A stretch of 64,000 nucleotides of DNA, taken from positions 1 through 64,000 of the forward strand of contig JBAYRN010000005.1 of the NCBI GenBank assembly GCA_041676625.1. The letters are read 5' to 3'. A program made the translations under genes and the position numbers. Positions within the stretch are counted from its first letter, which is position 1. Each line of letters starts with the position of its first letter. Under the pieces are notes generated by a model. That model ran no database searches, was not told the origin of the DNA, and saw only the letters and a list, made by a program, of their open reading frames with translations. This document shows positions 25,502-33,921 of the stretch, in pieces. The DNA is from JAEXNA01 sp041676625 (GTDB lineage: Bacteria; Vulcanimicrobiota; Xenobia; Xenobiales; JADMJV01).

Positions 25502-27364
25502 TTAGATATGCCAGTAAAATCGGGCCATCAGCATGGCAGTGACAAAAACCAGGACCTGCAAGCCTGATCCCACCCGAACGAAGTCTTTCGCCTTATAGCC
25601 GCCGGGCCCTGAAACTAACAGATTGACCGGGTGGGCTATGGAGGTAATGAAGCAGTTCGAGCAGGCTATCCCCATCAGGACCGCTACCCCCGTCAAATCC
25701 ACGGCCAGGGCCTTGCCCACTGAAAGGGCCACCGGTCCGGTGAAGAGCGCCGAGACCTGCCCTCCCACGATCTGGGTCATCAAGACGGTGAAGAGGTAGA
25801 TGGCCGCCACCGGGAGGAGAGGGGAGGCCCCGGCAAAGGTTTCAGTAAACGCTTGAGAAAAGACCGAGGTAAGGCCGGTTGACTCCATGGCGGCGGCCAG
25901 CGGAAACATCCCGGCGATCAAAAAGAGCACGCTCCAGTCGATGGCTGCGTAGGCGCGATCAGGGGTGAGGATCCGAAGCAGGACCAGCAGTAGAGCACCC
26001 GAGAAGGCGGCCAGCGACATGGTCACCAGACCTAACCCAGCGGCCGCCAGCACACCCCCGGCTACCAGAAGGGTGAGTCCGGAACTGGCTCGGGACATGG
26101 GTGGATAGGCGGGTGCATCAACCAGCAAGTAGTTCAGACCCCCGGCCAGGGCCAGAACCTTTTGCATCGGCCCCACCACCAGGAGCGCGTCGCCGGCCTG
26201 GATGGCGATCTGACCGACCTCTTGCCTTAAGCTCTCTCCACCCCTCCAGAGTGCCACCACGGTCAGCCCGTAACGCTTTTGAAAGTCGAGATCGATCAAC
26301 GTTTTTCCAATCACCTTGGAACGGGGGGGGATGACGAACTCCACCGTGACCACCGGAATATCTTTATCCTCGAAACTTCGACCTCGACCGACCTTTAGGC
26401 CGCGCTCCTTGAAGCCGTCCAGCCTTTCTTCTGAACTCGATACCAGCAAGATGTCATGTTCTTCCACCCTGGAGGCACCACCGGGGTTGAAGTGGGCATG
26501 CTTGCCATGCCAGATGCCCAGCACCGGGACTCCCAATTGGATCTCGGCTAAACTTTTGCCGGCGACCTCGGCCTGGGGCAGGACCTCCAACTCCCAAAGG
26601 CGCTTCTGCATGGCGTAAATACAAGCCAGGTCTTCAGAACCGAGCCCCCGCCTGTCTCGGATACGCACGGTAGGAAGAAGCCATTGGGCAATGGTGAGTA
26701 GATAAAAGAGGGTGACCACCACGATGACCGCTCCGGTGGGGAAGAAGTCCAGCATAGTCAGTCCCCGGTATCCCTGGGCCTGCAACAGCCCACTCATAAT
26801 GATGTTGGCGGTAGTGAAGATGGTTGCCATTCCGCCCACGATGACTCCGAAGCCCATGGGCATGAGAAGGCGCGAGACTGCGATGTCTTTTCGTTTGGCC
26901 ACGCTAACCACCGCAGGCAGCAAGACGGCGCCCGCGGCCGCCGTATTGACCACCAGCGAGAGCGAGGCTCCCACCAGCACAAAAATAGCCGTGATGCCTC
27001 TCTCCGATTGGCCGGTCAGGGCTTCGATTCGACCGGCCACCCAGTGCACAAAGCCTGCTTGATTCATGGCGGCCGTCAGCACGAACAACCCGGCCAGAGT
27101 GATGACCGCCGGACTGGAAAAGCCCTCAAATGCTTCCCGGGGGGTTACCATGCCGGAAATTGCCAGCAGGAATAGAACCGTCAACCCGATCAAGTCGGTT
27201 CGCATGCGGCCGGTCACCGCAAGGCCCCCTGCGCTGATCAGGATGAAAACAAGAAAGAACTGTTCTCCGGTAAGCTCGACTATGGAGATACACCCACTTT
27301 CATCTACCAGATCTCCAGGGTCAGTCGGTCTCCTCTGGCCCGCGAAACGCAAGCACACATCCAT
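25502..27364 (-). CDS. SLC13/DASS-like anion transporter with two central TrkA-C domains
   Basis: The product (up to 620 residues) has two blocks of membrane helices flanking a cytosolic pair of TrkA-C domains (about residues 225-420, with GIWHGKHAHF and LLVVGPMQKVLALAG). The membrane parts contain NTAAAGAVLLPAVVSVA and ACSNCFITSIAHPVNLLV, matching the hairpin motifs of the DASS/SLC13 superfamily. Relatives carry sulfate, phosphate, dicarboxylates or similar anions. The ATG at 27364 makes it overlap the ferredoxin gene by 61 bases; there is no good ATG closer to the first helix, so the start is uncertain. Confidence 0.85.
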   Translation of the reverse strand: MDVCLRFAGQRRPTDPGDLVDESGCISIVELTGEQFFLVFILISAGGLAVTGRMRTDLIGLTVLFLLAISGMVTPREAFEGFSSPAVITLAGLFVLTAAMNQAGFVHWVAGRIEALTGQSERGITAIFVLVGASLSLVVNTAAAGAVLLPAVVSVAKRKDIAVSRLLMPMGFGVIVGGMATIFTTANIIMSGLLQAQGYRGLTMLDFFPTGAVIVVVTLFYLLTIAQWLLPTVRIRDRRGLGSEDLACIYAMQKRLWELEVLPQAEVAGKSLAEIQLGVPVLGIWHGKHAHFNPGGASRVEEHDILLVSSSEERLDGFKERGLKVGRGRSFEDKDIPVVTVEFVIPPRSKVIGKTLIDLDFQKRYGLTVVALWRGGESLRQEVGQIAIQAGDALLVVGPMQKVLALAGGLNYLLVDAPAYPPMSRASSGLTLLVAGGVLAAAGLGLVTMSLAAFSGALLLVLLRILTPDRAYAAIDWSVLFLIAGMFPLAAAMESTGLTSVFSQAFTETFAGASPLLPVAAIYLFTVLMTQIVGGQVSALFTGPVALSVGKALAVDLTGVAVLMGIACSNCFITSIAHPVNLLVSGPGGYKAKDFVRVGSGLQVLVFVTAMLMARFYWHI

Positions 27365-27588
27365 CCTTCAGCCCGCTTTTCCGGCTTGAGGGCCCGGTCA
27401 CGATGATCGGGTTCTCCCTCGATCGCTTTCACCACGCAAGTGCCACACTGTCCATCTTCGCAGGCTGTCAAGATCTCTATTCCGTGCTCGCGAGCGACCT
27501 CAACAATGGTCTGATGGGCCTCTACTTCAAAGCAAACATCGTGTTCGGGCACTTCGACCAGGAAGGAACGGTTGGCAGCTTCAGGCAT
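27304..27588 (-). CDS. [2Fe-2S] ferredoxin
   Basis: The 94-residue protein is a plant-type ferredoxin. Three cluster cysteines lie in TACEDGQCGTC (C-x4-C-x2-C), and the fourth is in the WMCACVSRA segment (two candidate cysteines). The fold begins FLVEVPEHDVCFEVEAHQTI. It transfers single electrons between cytosolic reductases and oxygenases. It sits upstream of the transporter with a 61-base overlap, so the two may be coupled; no reductase is adjacent. Confidence 0.88.
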   Translation of the reverse strand: MPEAANRSFLVEVPEHDVCFEVEAHQTIVEVAREHGIEILTACEDGQCGTCVVKAIEGEPDHRDRALKPEKRAEGWMCACVSRARGDRLTLEIW

Positions 27589-27634
27589 GTTCAGGACTTC
27601 GAAATCCGGGGTCAGTGTCCTTGAAGGCTACTCT

Positions 27635-28306
27635 TCACCAGGTCCAGCGGAGGCTGCCTTGAATCTCCGGGGGCATGATTTGCTTGCCGTGAAGCAGTTC
27701 GGTCTTGACCCCGGCACCCCACTCCCAGCCTTCTCCACAGTTCTGGCGGATCTGCCCGGTGAGTTCGTTTCTTTCCCCTTGTTGCAGGCCGCTGATGCCG
27801 ATCTTGGCGTGAAAGGGGAGGGGCACTTCGTAATCCATTTGAGTCGTGGGGGCGACTTCTTCAGTTAAGGAAGAGGCTCGTCGCAGCCGCAATTTGTCCC
27901 GGCCGAAGAGCGCTGTCTCCAGGCCGGCGGCGACCTCCTGATTTCCCTCTTCCACCTTCCACTCGGCAAACCCCCGAGTGGATAGAAAGAGTTCCTTCTG
28001 AGCTTTAAACGCTAGAAAGCCCAGGTGGTCCAAGCCTTCATACTCTACGTCGGCAAACCAGGTTTCGCCGGTTACTCGGGTCTTGAGCCGGATAGTCTCC
28101 ACTGCGCTGGTGTCTTCGGTTCCCTGGAAAATGAGCTTGGCGTGACCCGACTCGCGCCAATCCCCTTCCCAGACGACTTTCTTCTCGATCACCGGTTGGA
28201 CCGGGGTGATCGGTAGGACCGGCGGAGGCTGAGTCGTCTCGGCCAGAGCCAACTGCACCGTAAGGGCAGCTATCATCAGGGCGCGTTTCACAATCTGCGG
28301 TTCCAT
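27635..28306 (-). CDS. Exported protein, possibly outer-membrane associated
   Basis: The 223-residue precursor has a signal peptide (RALMIAALTVQLALAE) and a Pro-rich segment. The mature domain is built of alternating beta-strand patterns (ETIRLKTRVTGETWFADVEYEG) and ends in an aromatic residue (SLRWTW), as outer-membrane beta proteins often do. There are too few strands for me to call a barrel firmly. No named family is recognised. It lies between the ferredoxin and PilZ genes on the same strand. Confidence 0.5.
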   Translation of the reverse strand: MEPQIVKRALMIAALTVQLALAETTQPPPVLPITPVQPVIEKKVVWEGDWRESGHAKLIFQGTEDTSAVETIRLKTRVTGETWFADVEYEGLDHLGFLAFKAQKELFLSTRGFAEWKVEEGNQEVAAGLETALFGRDKLRLRRASSLTEEVAPTTQMDYEVPLPFHAKIGISGLQQGERNELTGQIRQNCGEGWEWGAGVKTELLHGKQIMPPEIQGSLRWTW

Positions 28307-28345
28307 AGTTTTCGTTCGTCTACCTGGATGAAAGAGGAAATGGGC

Positions 28346-28657
28346 TCAACCCGCCTGGGAAAGACTGATTTGGAGTTTGCGCAAGTCTTCCTGGCCGGTT
28401 GGAAATCGTACTCCCACCACATAGAGGTGCTGTCCGATCTGTCTTCGCCAGCGCGGCTCGCACATCAGTCCTACGTATTCGTTGTCGCCGATCTCTATCA
28501 TCAAGGGCATCCTCGGTTTAATCGCGGGGTTCTTGACCACCAGACGAGCCCCGGTGGAAGAAAGGTTGATGGTCTGAACCATGTCTTTGTGGAGAAGCGC
28601 CGGGAGTTCTTTGCGCCGCCTCTCATCTCCGCGTCGATTGTAGTAGTTAGTGGTCAT
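28346..28657 (-). CDS. PilZ-domain protein
   Basis: The 103-residue product is a stand-alone PilZ domain, the usual cyclic-di-GMP receptor. It has the Arg-rich element RRGDERRRKE at residues 8-17 and NLSSTGARLVVK in place of the consensus (D/N)xSxxG, followed by beta strands (MLMIEIGD-like, MCEPRWRR). Binding of c-di-GMP is plausible because both sequence elements are present. It lies between the exported protein and the M48 protease genes. Confidence 0.8.
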   Translation of the reverse strand: MTTNYYNRRGDERRRKELPALLHKDMVQTINLSSTGARLVVKNPAIKPRMPLMIEIGDNEYVGLMCEPRWRRQIGQHLYVVGVRFPTGQEDLRKLQISLSQAG

Positions 28658-28704
28658 TGTTTTTTCAAGGTATCCTCAGACACCTAAAAAAAGCTGAAAA
28701 AGGG

Positions 28705-29913
28705 TCAGGGCTTTCTCCAATCGGAGAGAATCTTCCGCATCGTGGCGATCCTTTTGGCCAGAGGGGGATGGCTATATCCTCCTTGAAAAGCGACCTGTCC
28801 GAAGGTCCTGGCATTTTTCTCTGCAAGTTTTTGCAGTGCGCTCATGAGCCCATCGGCGGCGTAGCCGGCCTGGGTGGCGTAGCGCAGACCTTTCTTGTCG
28901 GCGTCGATCTCATCTTGATGCTGAAACTCACTGGCGGTGGCGAAATCTTTATGGTCGCTCCAACTCTCTACCTTCAAGCTGATCTCTCGCTGCAGATTTC
29001 GGATCGGGCGCGCCAGTGCCTCCGCCTGACGACTGGCTTCCGAGGCCTTCTGTCGCATCTCCATGATATTCGATGGGTGGGTCATCTCGCGAGCCAATGC
29101 CTCTGCTCGTCGGGCCCGATCGTACAGTTCGGCTTGCCTGGCCTCAAGCGTATTCAACTCTGCCTTCAGGCGCTGGACTTGCGAAGCCAGGTTGTTGGCC
29201 GTGTCGATATTGTAGTTCTGCTCTTCGATATCTCTACGACAACCGTGCCCCACTTCGTGGGCCAGGATTCCGGCAAGTTCGTCGTCGCTCAGCTTCAACG
29301 CCAACAATCCGTCCGTGATTGCCACCCATCCGACTCCCGAGCAAAATGCGTTGGGACTGGGGTCGGAGACGATAAGGAAGTTCCACTCCATTCCAGGCAT
29401 GTCCGAAACAGCTACCAACTCTTGGCCGATCCTTTGCACCCGTTCGAGTTCCGGGTGGCTGGTGAGCTGGGGAGACTCCCGGAATGCGTTTTGCATCCGA
29501 ACTGCCGCCGCGTTGTACTCAGGGCCTTTGCGCTTGGGGATGTCGGCTCGAGCCGTTCCTCGATCCCCCTGCTCAGGAGCTACGTAGTCCACCACTCCCA
29601 GGGAGTGGTTCGTGCGCTTCTTAAACCCCAGTGCCTCGGCCAGGGCCAGTACGGGTACGTTGGCTTCCGTGTTCGGCCCCAGCCGTTCAGTTAACACCGC
29701 TCCATCGACTTTGATCTCACCGGTCGACGGGTCGAACTCACAGCGTTCCAGTTCGTCGGGGGTGAAATATTTGGCCAGCATCTCCTCAGGGAGGTAGATG
29801 GTCAAGGTATTCGGTTTCGATGGAACCGGTCGGTTGCGGATGTAGATATCGGCGGATGCCAGGGTGGTCAGAACCGCAAGACAAGCTGCGATGAGGACAA
29901 GTTGGTGCTTCAT
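28705..29913 (-). CDS. M48-family zinc metalloprotease, exported, with long helical insertion
   Basis: The 402-residue precursor has a signal peptide (residues 1-21). Residues 25-115 resemble a small stalk-like domain (VDGAVLTERLG...VPVLALAEALGF). The protease domain has HEVGH at about residues 219-223 and the distal zinc Glu in EIDADKKGLRYA near residue 335. Between them is an insertion of about 100 residues rich in Ala, Glu and Arg that looks coiled-coil. Periplasmic M48 enzymes degrade or refold envelope proteins. The palindrome at 29959-29977 lies about 50 bases upstream of the start and matches one in the WYL/GHKL divergent region. Confidence 0.82.
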   Translation of the reverse strand: MKHQLVLIAACLAVLTTLASADIYIRNRPVPSKPNTLTIYLPEEMLAKYFTPDELERCEFDPSTGEIKVDGAVLTERLGPNTEANVPVLALAEALGFKKRTNHSLGVVDYVAPEQGDRGTARADIPKRKGPEYNAAAVRMQNAFRESPQLTSHPELERVQRIGQELVAVSDMPGMEWNFLIVSDPSPNAFCSGVGWVAITDGLLALKLSDDELAGILAHEVGHGCRRDIEEQNYNIDTANNLASQVQRLKAELNTLEARQAELYDRARRAEALAREMTHPSNIMEMRQKASEASRQAEALARPIRNLQREISLKVESWSDHKDFATASEFQHQDEIDADKKGLRYATQAGYAADGLMSALQKLAEKNARTFGQVAFQGGYSHPPLAKRIATMRKILSDWRKP

Positions 29914-29958
29914 TGATCTCTCCCAAAGTTATGTTCTGGGTTGAGAATAGAGCGGGGA

Positions 29959-29977
29959 GATGACAAATCGTGTCATC
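29959..29977. promoter_or_regulatory. Palindromic operator candidate ATGACA-AATCG-TGTCAT
   Basis: Six-base arms ATGACA (29960-29965) and TGTCAT (29971-29976) flank AATCG, and an extra G-C pair extends the arms. It lies 47 to 64 bases upstream of the M48 start. The same 17-bp pattern, with one spacer difference, occurs at 33849-33865. Confidence 0.65.
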
Positions 29978-30001
29978 CCGACATGGCTTTTTCTAGAATT
30001 G

Positions 30002-30181
30002 TTAAGCCAATTTCAATCCCTGGGGCGGAGAGGACTCGGGCGCGCGTTCCAGGATCATCCAGGTTTCATCAAACACCATGGCTTCCTGGAGAGCGGTCCT
30101 ATAGCTCCGGGTAGAAACTTCAAGATAGTCGGCGAAACGCCAGTAAGCGGGAACGAAAATGAGAAGGATGACGAGTTCCAA
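30002..30181 (-). CDS. Small membrane protein, 59 residues
   Basis: A TTG at 30181 is preceded by AGGAGGT at five-base spacing, one of the best ribosome sites in the window. It opens a frame of 59 codons ending in TAA at 30002. The peptide starts with a hydrophobic helix (ELVILLIFVPAYWRFADYL) and continues with a soluble, helical tail (TALQEAMVFDETWMILE) and a Ser/Pro-rich end. It is too short for routine gene calls. It lies between HflX and the M48 protease on the same strand and could be coregulated with the protease. Confidence 0.6.
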   Translation of the reverse strand: MELVILLIFVPAYWRFADYLEVSTRSYRTALQEAMVFDETWMILERAPESSPPQGLKLA

Positions 30182-30248
30182 GGAGACCTCCTAGTCCGGG
30201 TTGAGGGCAGTCGAGGGGTGACTCTATTATTGTAGAACCCTCAACAGA

Positions 30249-31610
30249 TCAGGGTGTGACAGGTTCTGACAAGGCCACCTTTGCTTCGATTCGGGCGACC
30301 ACCGTGGCGGGTCCCTGGAAGCTGATTCGCAATCCGTCTTGCAGGGTCTCGGTGTGGCTCACCCGGCACCCTCCGTAGAGCAAATTTAGCGCTTCGCTGC
30401 AGCAGTATGGAATGAAAAGTGTTCGTTCGATCTGGTCACCTCGTACCGCCTCTAAGAGGGACTCCTTGAGTTGCTTCATCTGTTCAGGGTCTCGAGTGGA
30501 GACCACTCGAAACGGGGCTCCTTCAGAGATCTGTCGCAAGATCTCCTCAGCGGGCTTCTCCTCGAGCAGATCGGCCTTGTTGAAAACGAAATACCTGGGC
30601 ATGCCATCGGCCGCCAGTTGCTCCAACAGATCGAGAGTGGTGGCCAGGTGGTCCCGCCATTCGGGGTCTGAGATATCGGCCACGATGACCAGAAGTGAGG
30701 CCTCCTTCACCTCCGCCAGGGTGGTGGCGAAACTCTCCAGTAACCGGTCCGGCAGCCTTCGGATGAAGCCCACGGTATCACTGATCAAGACTCGCTCTCC
30801 GTAGCGGCTCAGGCTACGGGAGGTCGTCTCCAGGGTTTCAAACGGACTGTCTCGAGAGGACAATTCCTCTTTGGTCAGGGCGTTCATCAGAGCCGTCTTT
30901 CCGGCGTTGGTGTAGCCCACCAGGGCCAGACGCTGGCAGTCGTCTCGACTCTGCCGGCGGTTATGGCCGGCGGTGGAGACCTTCTTGAGGGCTTTGCGCA
31001 ACTCCACCAGTCGGCTGTCCAGTTGGCGAGCCAGCAGCTCCGAGCGCGTCTCACCAGGCCCCCGGCTACCGGTCACTCCACCCATCTGCTGGTCCATGTT
31101 GATCCCCACACCACGAATGCGAGGCCGCAGATACTCCAGGCGTGCGATCTCGATCTGAACCCGGGCCCGGCGGGAGCGAGCGTTCTTCATAAAAACGTTC
31201 AGGATGATCGCTTCCCGATCACACACTTTAATACCGGAGTCTTCTTCCAGATTTCGGGTTTGAGACGGAGAAAGCTCGGCATCCAGCACCAGCATACCGG
31301 CGCCCAGAGCCCGGGCCCGGTCGGCGATGGCTCGGGAGGTACCTTTGCCAAGAAGGGTACGGGGCCGAACTTTGGTGAGGTAAACGATCTCGTGTCCCAC
31401 CACTTCTCCGCCTTGAGCGGTGACCAGGGCCAGGATCTCCGAAAGCTGGGCCTGACGCACCACCGGGTCGCGCTCTTCGCCCACCGAGACCACGTAAACG
31501 GCTTTCTCATTTTCAGGTTCGTCCCACTCTTCCACCGGTTCGTCCCACAGATCGTGCTCGGCCAGGGGTGCGTCTTCGTACTCGGGGACAGGATCAGAAT
31601 AAAACTTCAT
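30249..31610 (-). CDS. hflX: GTPase HflX
   Basis: The 453-residue product has the HflX N-terminal domain (VYLTKVRPRTLLGKGT and DAELSPSQTRNLEE), the linker LRPRIRGVGINMDQQMGG and a G domain (LALVGYTNAGKTALMNAL, DTVGFIRRLP, FNKADL). HflX splits stalled ribosomes and helps recovery from heat or antibiotic stress. An acidic N-terminal tail of about 35 residues is unusual. ATG 31610 has GGAG eight bases upstream. It precedes the 59-residue membrane peptide gene. Confidence 0.93.
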   Translation of the reverse strand: MKFYSDPVPEYEDAPLAEHDLWDEPVEEWDEPENEKAVYVVSVGEERDPVVRQAQLSEILALVTAQGGEVVGHEIVYLTKVRPRTLLGKGTSRAIADRARALGAGMLVLDAELSPSQTRNLEEDSGIKVCDREAIILNVFMKNARSRRARVQIEIARLEYLRPRIRGVGINMDQQMGGVTGSRGPGETRSELLARQLDSRLVELRKALKKVSTAGHNRRQSRDDCQRLALVGYTNAGKTALMNALTKEELSSRDSPFETLETTSRSLSRYGERVLISDTVGFIRRLPDRLLESFATTLAEVKEASLLVIVADISDPEWRDHLATTLDLLEQLAADGMPRYFVFNKADLLEEKPAEEILRQISEGAPFRVVSTRDPEQMKQLKESLLEAVRGDQIERTLFIPYCCSEALNLLYGGCRVSHTETLQDGLRISFQGPATVVARIEAKVALSEPVTP

Positions 31611-31768
31611 AGACATTCTCCACATCATAGGTCAGGCTGCAAATAGACAGCGTAAGGCCCCACGGGGGCTCAGGATCACCAGATTCGGTGCGATTAGATG
31701 AAGTAGAAAATGTACATTTCGCAACCACCATAACGCAGGAGCAGAAAAAGTTCAAGTTGCTCGAATTC

Positions 31769-32635
31769 TTACTCCGGCCGGATCAACAAGACCGGGCGAG
31801 TGGTCTTCTGCAGCACGCTTTCGGCAATGCTACCGAGCAACCAGCGTTTTGCTCCGCTGCGCCCGTGGCTGCACATCACGATCAGGTCGCACTCTTCGCC
31901 CTGGGCCACGATGCCGCTTTTGAGTTCGGAGATCTGAGCCTGCGTGGTGATCTTTAAATGCGGGAAACGCCGTTTGATCTGATCCAGGTAGGTCTTGGCC
32001 AGGGCCAGCTCGAGTTGGACCGAGCCATCCAGTTCCGGGTGTCCCAGGGGAGTGATGCGCACGTTTTGATAGAGATGCAGACTCGCCCCTGACTTCGAGG
32101 CCAGGTCCGCGGCCACGGAGAGCGCCGCTTCGGCTCTTTGGGACCCGTCCAGGGGCACCAGGAGCCGCTTGAGTCTGGGTTGCCGACGTTTCTCGGTGGC
32201 CTTGACTATCAGGATCGGAGTGGAGCCCAGACCTCGTGACACCTTGGTGGAAACTGAACCCAACAACCAGCGGCCTAATCCACTGCGACCGTGGCTCGCC
32301 ATCACCACCATCTCGATCGAAGGGTCCTCGACTCGTTCTAGGATGCGGGTCGCCGGATCTCCCTCCAGGCAGGAGGTCACCGCCACCAGGGGCTGTAGTT
32401 CGGCATTCTTTGCGGCCAGATACGACTCGATCTTTGCACGAATGACTTCGGTCGGGGTCATATCGGAGGCCGGTTGCAAGAAATCGGTGACCACAAAGAT
32501 CTCTTCCGGGGGCTCGAAACAGCGCAGCAACTCAAGCTCACACCCCTTCAACCCGGCCATAAGGATGGCCCAGGGCAGGGCGCAGTCGGCAAGTTCGGAA
32601 CCGTCCAGGGGCACCAGCAGCCTTTGGGCACTCAT
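31769..32635 (-). CDS. Tandem universal stress protein (UspA x2)
   Basis: Two UspA domains lie in one 288-residue chain: residues 1-145 and 155-288. Each starts with RLLVPLDGS. The ATP-binding signature appears as SHGRSGLGRWLLGSVST in the first and SHGRSGAKRWLLGSIAES in the second, so both halves should bind ATP. Such proteins respond to starvation and envelope or oxidative stress. It is followed by HflX, 158 bases away, and preceded by the WYL regulator on the same strand. Confidence 0.9.
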   Translation of the reverse strand: MSAQRLLVPLDGSELADCALPWAILMAGLKGCELELLRCFEPPEEIFVVTDFLQPASDMTPTEVIRAKIESYLAAKNAELQPLVAVTSCLEGDPATRILERVEDPSIEMVVMASHGRSGLGRWLLGSVSTKVSRGLGSTPILIVKATEKRRQPRLKRLLVPLDGSQRAEAALSVAADLASKSGASLHLYQNVRITPLGHPELDGSVQLELALAKTYLDQIKRRFPHLKITTQAQISELKSGIVAQGEECDLIVMCSHGRSGAKRWLLGSIAESVLQKTTRPVLLIRPE

Positions 32636-32677
32636 ACTCTTCACACTTCCCGCCCCAGACTTCAGGACCTCCCCGGG

Positions 32678-33826
32678 TTACTCGCCGTAGAGTTCGAACA
32701 ACTCCTGGCTCACCTTTTGGAGTTCAGTTCGAAGGATGGCCGGTTCCATAACTTCCAATCCGTACAAACTCGTGACCCAGCGAGTCATGGCAAGCGGATT
32801 CGAAACTCTATAACGGGCCTGGCCGTTCTCCAGTAGTTGGCTGGGATGGGCCGGATTCTCCTCCAGCCAGCGGCCCAGCGACGGTGAGACCTTGATCACG
32901 ACATCGACTTTCTGGTCCCCCTCCACGTCCCACTTATGATAGGCGACCTCGTCCAATTCCATCCGAGGACGGTAGCTGACCGGGGTTTCCAATAGGCGGG
33001 CCCCGGAAACCCGGCTGAGTCGAAAGTTCCGCAGACCCTGGCGCTTGTGATCGTAGGCGTGGAGGTACCAGACCGTGTGAAAACAGAAGAGCCCCATGGG
33101 ATCCAACACCCGCTTGCGGGCCATCTCATCCTTCATTCCCTGGTACTCCAGCTCCAGTTGGCGCCCCGAGCTGAGGGCCTTTTGCATGTCGGCGAGGTGA
33201 TGGGTACCGGTGTCTTCGGCCGTTTCCGAGACGTGAATGGCTTCCCGCAGCTCTCCAAAATCCAGGCGTCTGGTTTCCGGGGTGGCTCGCAGGAGCTTCT
33301 CCAGCCCGCCTCTGGCTTCCCCGGCCAATTCGCCGGGGTTCTGTGATTCCATGAGCCGGACGGCCACGAAAAGCGCGAAAATCTCCGTGCCAGAAAGGGT
33401 CAAGGACGGCAAAAAGGCGTCGGTCGAAAATCGGTAACCGTTGTGGTTGTCGACGGGGAGCCCGACTTTCTGGAGTTCCGCGATATCCCGTCGAATGGTC
33501 CTGGGAACACAGCCCGTTTCCTCGGCCAACTTCTCGGCAGTCATTCCCGGTTGAGCGTATATCCGGTGAATCAAGGCAAGAAGGCGAGCCCACTTCGAAA
33601 GCTTATCCTCAAACATGATAGGATTGTTTGTTTGTAGGTACCTATATCCTCCGAGGCAGGGGTCAAAGATCAGGGGAGCCTGCAGCTCTTGCTTCAAGAA
33701 CGCCAGGTCACGTAGCACGGTCCGTGCATTCACTCCGAACACCCGGCCCCAGCTCTTGGCGCTGCGGGGAGGGGCGCCCCGGGAGAGCGACTCGTGGAGG
33801 GCGAAGATGCGGGAGGCGCGGTTCAT
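32678..33826 (-). CDS. WYL-domain transcriptional regulator with two N-terminal HTH units
   Basis: The 382-residue protein has an HTH_11-like unit at residues 1-70 (FGVNARTVLRDLAFLK). A second, more typical unit lies at about residues 75-135 (TAEKLAEETGCVPRTIRRDI). A WYL domain follows (about residues 215-290, FCFHTVWYLHAYDHK) and then a WCX-like C-terminal domain. WYL proteins sense nucleic acid or nucleotide ligands and often control defence or DNA-damage loci. The duplicated DNA-binding part is unusual. The palindrome at 33849-33865 lies in its promoter, suggesting autoregulation and control of the divergent GHKL operon. Confidence 0.87.
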   Translation of the reverse strand: MNRASRIFALHESLSRGAPPRSAKSWGRVFGVNARTVLRDLAFLKQELQAPLIFDPCLGGYRYLQTNNPIMFEDKLSKWARLLALIHRIYAQPGMTAEKLAEETGCVPRTIRRDIAELQKVGLPVDNHNGYRFSTDAFLPSLTLSGTEIFALFVAVRLMESQNPGELAGEARGGLEKLLRATPETRRLDFGELREAIHVSETAEDTGTHHLADMQKALSSGRQLELEYQGMKDEMARKRVLDPMGLFCFHTVWYLHAYDHKRQGLRNFRLSRVSGARLLETPVSYRPRMELDEVAYHKWDVEGDQKVDVVIKVSPSLGRWLEENPAHPSQLLENGQARYRVSNPLAMTRWVTSLYGLEVMEPAILRTELQKVSQELFELYGE

Positions 33827-33848
33827 GACCTCAGGTTACTCTGCCCCG

Positions 33849-33865
33849 ATGACAGATCGTGTCAT
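33849..33865. promoter_or_regulatory. Palindromic operator candidate ATGACA-GATCG-TGTCAT
   Basis: Arms ATGACA (33849-33854) and TGTCAT (33860-33865) flank GATCG. It is 23 bases from the WYL start and 57 bases from the GTG of the divergent membrane protein gene. It matches the site upstream of the M48 protease at 16 of 17 positions. Confidence 0.65.
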
Positions 33866-33921
33866 GTCATTTCTCGTGGCCCTTGAAGAGGGTGAGCCCC
33901 AGATAGTAAGAATAGCCTAGC

